DNA of 64,000 nt from Candidatus Obscuribacter phosphatis (lineage in GTDB: Bacteria; Cyanobacteriota; Vampirovibrionia; Obscuribacterales; Obscuribacteraceae), in contig MOYA01000001.1 of assembly GCA_001899315.1 (NCBI GenBank), positions 372,001 through 436,000 on the forward strand, given 5' to 3'. Position numbers and translations under genes: made by a program. Below, piece by piece: positions 59,026-64,000 of this stretch (within the stretch, counting starts at the first letter, position 1; the number at the start of each line of letters is the position of its first letter). The notes below the pieces were generated by a model. It saw only the letters and a program-made list of their open reading frames with translations, searched no databases and was not told the origin of the DNA.

Positions 59026-61223
59026 TGGCTGAGCGCAACATCAGAATCGGCATCGATGTGGGTGGCACTTTCACCCATGCCGTGGCTGTCGACGGTAATT
59101 CTTCCACCTTGGTGGGTAAGGCGAAAGTGCCGACCAGTCACTCAGCGCCTGAAGGCGTCGCCCGCGGTATAGTCGATGCCCTCGCTCTCTTGTTGAAGAC
59201 ATGCGGCATAGCTCCCGAGAATGTTTCTTTCATCGCCCATAGTACCACTCAAGCCACCAACGCTCTGCTCGAAGGCGATGTCGTCAAAGTGGGCGTGCTC
59301 GGAATGAGCGGCAAGGGGCTCGCCTGGTTAGCCTCGCCTTCCACGGCACTTGGTCGCATACCGCTTGCCGCCGGCGTCTTTATGGAAACCAGCCATCGCT
59401 TTATCGCAGTTGATGAAAGCATCTCTGAAAGCGCATTTGAAGGCGAAATCGAGAAACATTTGCTCTCCATGAAAGATGAGGGCTGTCAGGCTTTCGCTAT
59501 TTCAGACGCATACAGCGTCGATGATGCTTCGCGGGAAGAAACAGCTATGGCAGTGGCTGCACGCCTCGGTTTGCTTGCCACCTCTGGCTCTGAGGTCTCT
59601 AGGCTCTACGGGCTGAAAGTGCGCACCCGCACCGCCGCTATTAATGCCGGCATCTTGCCCAAGATGATCGAATCGGCAAATATGACAGAAACCTCGGTGC
59701 GCCAAGCCGGAATCACCGCCCCGATTATGATCATGCGCAGCGACGGCGGCGTCATGGACCTGGCTTCGATGCGCAAACGTCCCATTCTTTCCATACTATC
59801 CGGTCCGGCTGCCGGAGTCGCCGCCGCCATGATGTTTCTGCGCATCTCAGATGGTGTCTTTTTAGAAGTCGGCGGCACCTCTACCGATATCTCGGCTATT
59901 GCCAGCGGACGAGCCATGGTGCGCTCAGCTGAGATTGGCGGACACAAGGTCTATATGCGCACCCTCGATGTGCGCACAATCGGGGTTGCCGGTGGTTCGC
60001 TTTTGCGGCTCTCTAAAGACGACATCATCGACGTCGGTCCAAGAAGCGCTCACATAGCCGGTCTTAAATATGCAGCCTTCCCCGCAGAAAATAGCGACAG
60101 CAAAAGCTATAAGGTAAAGTTGGTCAAGCCACTGCCGAAAGATAGCGATGACTATTTGGCTCTTGATACCACCGGTGGTGTGGCTCATACTCTTACACCA
60201 ACATGTGCTTCTAATCTGCTCGGGCTTGTTCCCCAAGGCGATTGTGCCGTCGGCGACATCGAGAGCATCAAGAGCGGCTTCAGTGCCTTGAGCAGCTACT
60301 TAAGCAAATACGGGCAAGGGGAAGAGGCTTCCAAACAGTTGGCTTCTCGTTTGCTTGATATTGCCGCCCATAAATGCATACCCACAGTCAAGGCGCTCAT
60401 TGCCGAAAACAAGCTCGACCCCGATCTTACTCTCTTGGTGGGCGGCGGCGGTGGTGCGGCTGCCATTGTGCCCTATCTCGCTAAAGTGATGAAGCTTGAT
60501 CACACTATCGCCCAAGACGCCGATGTGATTTCCGCCATCGGTGTGGCGATGGCGCTCATCCGCGAGACAATCGAAAAGCAAGTGGCGGACACTTCGGCTC
60601 AAGACGCCATTCTTGCCTTGCGGGCCGAAGCCGTGCGTTCGGTGGAAGCCATGGGGGCCGACCCTGCCACAGTAGAAGTGCATATTGAAATAGACAGCAA
60701 GACCAGTATTGTGCGTGCCACTGCTTGCGGTGCGGCTAAAGCGGGCGGTGCAAACGAACAAAGTGCCCTAGATGATGAAGGGCGTAAATCGAAAGCGGCG
60801 CAGTCTATGAGAGTGGAACCGCAGCATACCCAAGAAGTCTGTCGCTCTCATTTCTTCACCATATACGGTGCTAATGTCAGTCGCTCGGGCAGTTTCTTTT
60901 CTATGCCGATGCCCTTTTTGCGTTCAACCAGCTTTGCCTTGCGTGTGGTTGATCGCGAAGGCGTGATCAGGCTCTCAGCCAGAGCCGGAGCCGCTCGGGC
61001 TTGTACTCGCGACGGTGCCGAATCGGCCATTCGCGAGCTAATCGAAGCTCATGCCACCTGGGGCGATGCCGGTAAAGTAATTCCCGACATCTTGCTTTTG
61101 GTGGGTGCCAGGGTGGTAGATTTATCTGGCTTGCTAAACGACGAACAAGTCTTGGCTTTAGCCCGCTCTGAACTTGCCAGCCAACCGCCGCAAGCCGAAG
61201 TGCTGGTCGTAGCGAAGTTCTGA
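59025..61223 (+). CDS. hydantoinase/oxoprolinase-family protein (HyuA-like)
   Basis: ATP-dependent hydrolase of the hydantoinase A/oxoprolinase family. It begins IRIGIDVGGTFTHAVAVDG, the actin-like ATP site, then AHSTTQATNALLEGDVVKVG, ILSGPAAGVAAAMMFL and FLEVGGTSTDISAIASG, typical of the family, with a glycine-rich LLVGGGGGAAAIVPYL later. It has 732 residues; residues 560-610 include an insertion-like polar stretch. The partner HyuB is absent. With the preceding permease it suggests uptake and hydrolysis of a cyclic amide (hydantoin, 5-oxoproline or similar), though substrate specificity cannot be read. The last codons form the first unit of a 22-bp repeat. Confidence 0.8.
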   Translation: MAERNIRIGIDVGGTFTHAVAVDGNSSTLVGKAKVPTSHSAPEGVARGIVDALALLLKTCGIAPENVSFIAHSTTQATNALLEGDVVKVGVLGMSGKGLAWLASPSTALGRIPLAAGVFMETSHRFIAVDESISESAFEGEIEKHLLSMKDEGCQAFAISDAYSVDDASREETAMAVAARLGLLATSGSEVSRLYGLKVRTRTAAINAGILPKMIESANMTETSVRQAGITAPIMIMRSDGGVMDLASMRKRPILSILSGPAAGVAAAMMFLRISDGVFLEVGGTSTDISAIASGRAMVRSAEIGGHKVYMRTLDVRTIGVAGGSLLRLSKDDIIDVGPRSAHIAGLKYAAFPAENSDSKSYKVKLVKPLPKDSDDYLALDTTGGVAHTLTPTCASNLLGLVPQGDCAVGDIESIKSGFSALSSYLSKYGQGEEASKQLASRLLDIAAHKCIPTVKALIAENKLDPDLTLLVGGGGGAAAIVPYLAKVMKLDHTIAQDADVISAIGVAMALIRETIEKQVADTSAQDAILALRAEAVRSVEAMGADPATVEVHIEIDSKTSIVRATACGAAKAGGANEQSALDDEGRKSKAAQSMRVEPQHTQEVCRSHFFTIYGANVSRSGSFFSMPMPFLRSTSFALRVVDREGVIRLSARAGAARACTRDGAESAIRELIEAHATWGDAGKVIPDILLLVGARVVDLSGLLNDEQVLALARSELASQPPQAEVLVVAKF

Positions 61224-61342
61224 CATAATTGAAGCGAAGCTTTGACTTATCTGAAGCCAAGTTCTTACCTAATTAGAACCAAGTCCTGACCCAATTAGAA
61301 CCAAGTCCTGACCCAATTAGAACCAAGTTCTGATTTAATTGA
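61211..61342. repeat. 22-bp tandem repeat, six units, spanning hyuA stop to the DUF309 start
   Basis: Six exact-length 22-bp units; the first (61211-61232) contains the last codons and the TGA stop of the hydantoinase gene, and the last ends 2 bases before ATG 61345. Two middle units are identical, and the others differ at 3-8 positions. Consensus halves are AACCAAGTCCTGA and CCCAATTAG. The whole gap is made of this repeat. Confidence 0.95.
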
Positions 61343-61344
61343 AA

Positions 61345-61773
61345 ATGATTGAAGTACAGCCAAACTCTCAAGAACACGCCGCTCTTTTTGCCCTCGGCTT
61401 GAAGCAGTTCAGTGAAGGGCAATATTTTGAATGTCATGAAACCTGGGAAGCCTATTGGAAGCCCCTGGAAGCTGGAGTGGAGAAAAATCTCGTGCAGGGC
61501 TTGATTCAGGTCTCGGTGGCTTATCATCACTGGCACAACGGCAATGTCAAGGGTGCCCTGCGGCTTGTCGAGCGGGCGCTGCCTCGCATCACCGAAGCCT
61601 TGCCGGTTTCCATGGGGCTCGATTTGACGAGTTATTTCGACAAGCTGCTGAAAGAACACGCCAAACTGCAGGCGCTGCAAAGCTCTAAGCTTGAGGACGG
61701 TGCCACTGGTGAAAGCGGCGAATTAGCAGATCTGCGACCAGATGCGCCTCGACTTATCCAGCTTGAAAAGTAG
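61345..61773 (+). CDS. DUF309 family protein
   Basis: Small helical protein with the DUF309 signature: LKQFSEGQYFECHETWEAYW, then LVQGLIQVSVAYHHWHNGNV, GALRLVERALPRI. These motifs suggest metal binding via the CHE and HxxWHxGN histidines, though no function is proven. ATG 61345 is chosen; TTG 61339 is two codons earlier. No ribosome-binding site is visible because the upstream sequence is the 22-bp repeat, whose last unit abuts the ATG. This protein is common in cyanobacteria and many heterotrophs. Confidence 0.82.
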   Translation: MIEVQPNSQEHAALFALGLKQFSEGQYFECHETWEAYWKPLEAGVEKNLVQGLIQVSVAYHHWHNGNVKGALRLVERALPRITEALPVSMGLDLTSYFDKLLKEHAKLQALQSSKLEDGATGESGELADLRPDAPRLIQLEK

Positions 61774-61900
61774 TTGGCGCTGCTACGTAAATTTAGGCGA
61801 CGCAAGGCGTTGTAAATATGGCTTCAATATTGTCCAATGCTCTTAAACAGGCTATCATCATTATCCAATTGGAATTCCTCATTTACTAAAGAGCGGTCAA

Positions 61901-62818
61901 GTGAAGCCTGCCAACACAATACTCGTTGTTGACGACGAACAAGTTAACACCACACTATTGAGTGAGGTCTTGAAGAAAGCCGGGTATTCGGTAAACTCGG
62001 CCAATGACGGTTTCAAAGCCATTGCTGCTTGCAAAGTGCGCACGCCCGATGTGATTGTGCTCGACTTGCACATGCCCCTCATGGGTGGCATGGAAGTCTA
62101 CAACCGCCTGCGCGCCGAAGAGAAAACCCAATCAATTCCGATAATTTTTCTAGCCGCCCGCGACAAGACCCTGCCCTCCTTTTCGGGCGATGATGCCAGC
62201 AACGAAGACATAATCTTTAAGCCGGTAGAGCCTAATGAGCTGCTTTCGCGGGTTAAGAGTGTTCTCAAAGAGAAAGCCCTGAAAGACGAGCTGCGTCGCA
62301 AAGAGGCTCAAATCAAAGAGCTCAGCCTCACCGATAGTCTGACTGCACTCAAGACAACGCGCTATTTGGAAGAGTTTATGCAGATTGGCATCAGGCAAGC
62401 CAAGCGCTATTCGGTGCCAATGTCGGTCGTGGTTTTGGAACTGGATAAACACGCCGAGATGGCAAAAGCGCTCGCGCAGTCTTCTTTCGATGCCATTGTT
62501 TCGCAAACAGCCCAGTTGGTTGCCAAGCAAATGCGCGACTCAGATATCGTGGTGCGCACCGGCACCGCCGAGTTTACAGTCGTGCTCACCTGCACATCCC
62601 GCGAAGGCGCCATCGAAGTAGCCGAGAGATTGCGCACCTCGGTAGCTGCTTCAACTTTTGCCGTGGGTTCCGAGTCTAAGCAACTCACCGTTTCTGTTGG
62701 CATCTGCCAATATGCCAAGCATATGGACGACGACGGCTCGGTCTTGCTCTCTCACGCCCGGGCTGCGGTCAATCACGCCCACAACAGTGGCGGCAACATG
62801 ACCCTCATGGCTGAATAA
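61901..62818 (+). CDS. response regulator with degenerate GGDEF output
   Basis: Two domains in 305 residues. The receiver (about residues 5-125) is intact: acidic pair D11-D12, phospho-acceptor Asp55 in VIVLDLHMPLMGG, Lys in IIFKPVE. A short coiled coil (KDELRRKEAQIKELSLTDSL) connects to a GGDEF-fold domain (about 145-305). Its signature is GTAEF at 221-225 instead of GGDEF and the metal Asp region reads LELDKHAEM, so cyclase activity is unlikely. It may be an effector or interaction module. GTG 61901 has only weak GAGCGG upstream. No histidine kinase gene is adjacent. Confidence 0.82.
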   Translation: MKPANTILVVDDEQVNTTLLSEVLKKAGYSVNSANDGFKAIAACKVRTPDVIVLDLHMPLMGGMEVYNRLRAEEKTQSIPIIFLAARDKTLPSFSGDDASNEDIIFKPVEPNELLSRVKSVLKEKALKDELRRKEAQIKELSLTDSLTALKTTRYLEEFMQIGIRQAKRYSVPMSVVVLELDKHAEMAKALAQSSFDAIVSQTAQLVAKQMRDSDIVVRTGTAEFTVVLTCTSREGAIEVAERLRTSVAASTFAVGSESKQLTVSVGICQYAKHMDDDGSVLLSHARAAVNHAHNSGGNMTLMAE

Positions 62819-62930
62819 GCCAGGCAATTAGCCAAAGCAAGTGCTAGCCGAACAAGTACTAGCCAAAGCAAGTCTAGTTAAGTAGTTATCCTGATAGCTA
62901 TCCAAATGTCCTGATAGCCACCCAAAGACC
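62819..62930. repeat. 14-20 bp near-tandem repeats after the response regulator gene
   Basis: About four units like GCCAAAGCAAGTGCTA (62819-62876) are followed by two units of about 20 bases sharing TCCTGATAGC (near 62890-62930). They occupy about half of the gap between the stop at 62818 and the tRNA promoter. Confidence 0.7.
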
Positions 62931-62989
62931 CGGCCCAAGCGCTGCTAGACCGACCATTGCAATAATGGCTGTAAAGCCTTTAACAAAAC

Positions 62990-63018
62990 CTGGCAAGAGC
63001 CGAGACTTCTGTTAAAAT
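62990..63018 (+). promoter_or_regulatory. promoter of tRNA-Pro
   Basis: CTGGCA (62990-62995) and TAAAAT (63013-63018) are spaced 17 bases apart and end 8 bases before the tRNA. Each matches the sigma-70 consensus at four or five of six positions. Confidence 0.55.
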
Positions 63019-63026
63019 AACCCCAT

Positions 63027-63100
63027 CGGGGCGTAGCGCAGCTTGGTAGCGCGTCCGTTTCGGGTGCGGAAGGCCGGAGGTTCAAATCCTCTCGCCCCGA
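63027..63100 (+). tRNA. tRNA-Pro (anticodon CGG)
   Basis: A 74-base cloverleaf: acceptor CGGGGCG (63027-63033) pairs with CGCCCCG (63093-63099), discriminator A at 63100, D arm with GGTAGC, anticodon stem TCCGT/GCGGA closing loop TTCGGGT, anticodon CGG at 63061-63063, and a T arm with GTTCAAATC. It reads CCG codons. No CCA is encoded. ruvA follows on the same strand, 66 bases downstream. Confidence 0.95.
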
Positions 63101-63166
63101 TATTTTCAGAGCGCTCAACTTTATTTTGCGGTTGGGCGTTTCTTTTTAGGTGCTGGGGTATAAGCA

Positions 63167-63805
63167 ATGCTAGCCTATCTCAAGGGCGAAATCATCGCCA
63201 AAGAAATGAGCGGTGGACCGGTGGACCGGTTGGTCATAGATGTCGGCGGTGTCGGCTTTGAAGTGGCTGTCGCCCACAGCACTTTGATGACCGTCGGGCA
63301 GCCGGGCGACCAGGCGACGGTGCATGTTTCTGTGGCAATAAGAGAGACCGAATGGACCATCTTTGGCTTTGCCCGTCATGACGAACGCCAGATGTTTACG
63401 CTCTTGCAATCGGTGACAGGCATCGGACCTCGCTTAGCTCTGGCTCTGGTGGGCACCCTCGGTGTCGATACCTTGGTCGAGGCTGTCACATCTGAAAATC
63501 AAAAGATGATTTCGCAGGCTCCAGGTGTCGGTGCTAAAGTGGCGCAGCGCATCATTTTAGAATTGAAGACCAAGATGGAAGACTTTGCCGCCGCCCGCGG
63601 CAAGACAATTGCTAACCCGGCTCAGACCAAGGGGCAGCATGCAGTCATAGAGGAAGTGACCGACATATTGAGTCACTACGGCTATACGCCAACCGAAATT
63701 CAAAGTGCCTTGAAAGAAGCCGAGAAAGCCGGTGTGCCCCGCGATACAGCTGAAGAACTGCTGCGTTTTACACTCAAACTTTTAGGGGCAGGCGCCTTGA
63801 AATAG
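63167..63805 (+). CDS. ruvA: Holliday junction ATP-dependent DNA helicase subunit RuvA
   Basis: Binds four-way DNA junctions and loads RuvB for branch migration in recombination and repair. The 212-residue protein opens MLAYLKGEIIAKEMSGGPVD, typical OB-fold, then DVGGVGFEVAVAHSTL, LLQSVTGIGPRLALALVGTL with the helix-hairpin-helix motif, and APGVGAKVAQRIILELKTKM as the second. The C-terminal RuvB-binding helices are present (IEEVTDILSHYGYTPTEIQSA, cited in part). ATG 63167. ruvB and ruvC are not in the window. The next gene begins 1 base pair block after the stop (ATG 63806). Confidence 0.96.
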   Translation: MLAYLKGEIIAKEMSGGPVDRLVIDVGGVGFEVAVAHSTLMTVGQPGDQATVHVSVAIRETEWTIFGFARHDERQMFTLLQSVTGIGPRLALALVGTLGVDTLVEAVTSENQKMISQAPGVGAKVAQRIILELKTKMEDFAAARGKTIANPAQTKGQHAVIEEVTDILSHYGYTPTEIQSALKEAEKAGVPRDTAEELLRFTLKLLGAGALK

Positions 63806-64000
63806 ATGAAACTGCCGACCCTCAAGTTCAGCTTTATCATTCCAAACATCTTTGCCTATTTGTCTTTGCTGATACTGCTGGTGGTGGTATGGTTGGTTTT
63901 GCCCATATACGCTGTAGCCAAACCGATGCGGCATGATTTTCTTAATGTCTTCGACTACTGCGCCTATGCTTTAATTTTTCTAGTTTTCGTCAATAAGGCT
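63806..64000 (+). CDS. membrane protein, 3' partial
   Basis: The frame starts at ATG 63806, directly after the ruvA stop, and runs off the window edge after 65 codons. It begins MKLPTLKFSFIIPNIFAYL and has a long membrane helix (LSLLILLVVVWLVLPIYA), followed by a polar stretch and the start of a second hydrophobic segment (YALIFLVFVNKA). Tight coupling to ruvA suggests one operon. Nothing more can be said without the rest of the gene. Confidence 0.6.
   Translation, partial: MKLPTLKFSFIIPNIFAYLSLLILLVVVWLVLPIYAVAKPMRHDFLNVFDYCAYALIFLVFVNKA

Noticed and set aside
63043-63261. Plus-strand frame across the tRNA
   Set aside because: It runs through tRNA-Pro and the ruvA start in another frame.

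Overview
The window is a gene-dense chromosomal segment of a Gram-negative-type bacterium. Best guess is a non-photosynthetic relative of Cyanobacteria (Melainabacteria/Vampirovibrionia, possibly Obscuribacterales). This is inference from protein character only. It rests on a cyanobacterial-type short Hfq (16184-16405), a CobT-related protein of the kind found in cyanobacteria and archaea (50848-52053), RodZ/MreBCD/RND envelope functions, and frequent TTG and GTG starts backed by Shine-Dalgarno sites. No database search was possible. No rRNA, CRISPR array, complete insertion sequence or prophage was seen. One tRNA (Pro, anticodon CGG) is present.

Layout. 1-4.8 kb: the 3' part of argH, a sugar nucleotidyltransferase, a small hypothetical gene, a HIT protein and a GAF-GAF-GGDEF diguanylate cyclase. 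4.9-7.1 kb: groES-groEL followed by three tandem hairpins. 7.3-10.9 kb: two secreted proteins flanking GTP-type PEP carboxykinase. 10.9-13.8 kb: a TetR regulator facing ispF and a biotin carboxylase-BCCP fusion. 14.0-21.7 kb: a 3-hydroxyacyl-CoA dehydrogenase, a GT2 glycosyltransferase and Hfq, then the elongation block mreB-mreC-mreD-PBP2 and a coiled-coil protein. 21.7-27.5 kb: an LRR protein, a papain-like cell-wall hydrolase candidate, a CHASE3-HAMP receptor-like protein and metG. 27.7-34.3 kb: coaBC, a YtxH/DUF948/YtxH cluster, an RluB-type pseudouridine synthase, RodZ, rimO and a hypothetical. 34.4-40.2 kb: a double-MarR regulator divergent from an RND pump operon. 40.3-47.4 kb: a secreted protein, two J-domain proteins, nrdR, rplS-rbgA-rnhB and an acyl-CoA dehydrogenase. 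47.7-53.5 kb: a degenerate GGDEF protein, then a compositionally looser block with a domesticated-transposase-like protein, a CobT-like protein and a membrane protein. 53.6-64 kb: DAHP synthase, two hypotheticals, a permease-hydantoinase pair, DUF309, a receiver/degenerate-GGDEF protein, tRNA-Pro, ruvA and a partial membrane gene.

Three things stand out. (1) The protein at 49409-50647 keeps the N-terminal zinc ribbon and the C-terminal tail of an IS1595/ISXO2-type transposase, but the catalytic DDE core is replaced by an acidic linker and a DprA-like winged helix. It looks like a domesticated regulator or DNA-binding protein. (2) Many intergenic gaps and several protein termini are built from short tandem repeats, each with a different unit (4, 10, 12, 13, 22, 24 and 39 bp). 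In two gaps the first repeat unit lies across the stop codon of the upstream gene, and in one the last unit abuts the next start codon. (3) Several regulators look unusual: likely leaderless tetR and nrdR transcripts, a tandem double-domain MarR with a matching operator, and two GGDEF proteins with ruined catalytic motifs beside one intact enzyme.

Metabolic and cellular roles are mostly core: arginine, isoprenoid, CoA, aromatic and acyl-CoA metabolism, cell elongation, ribosome maturation and protein folding.
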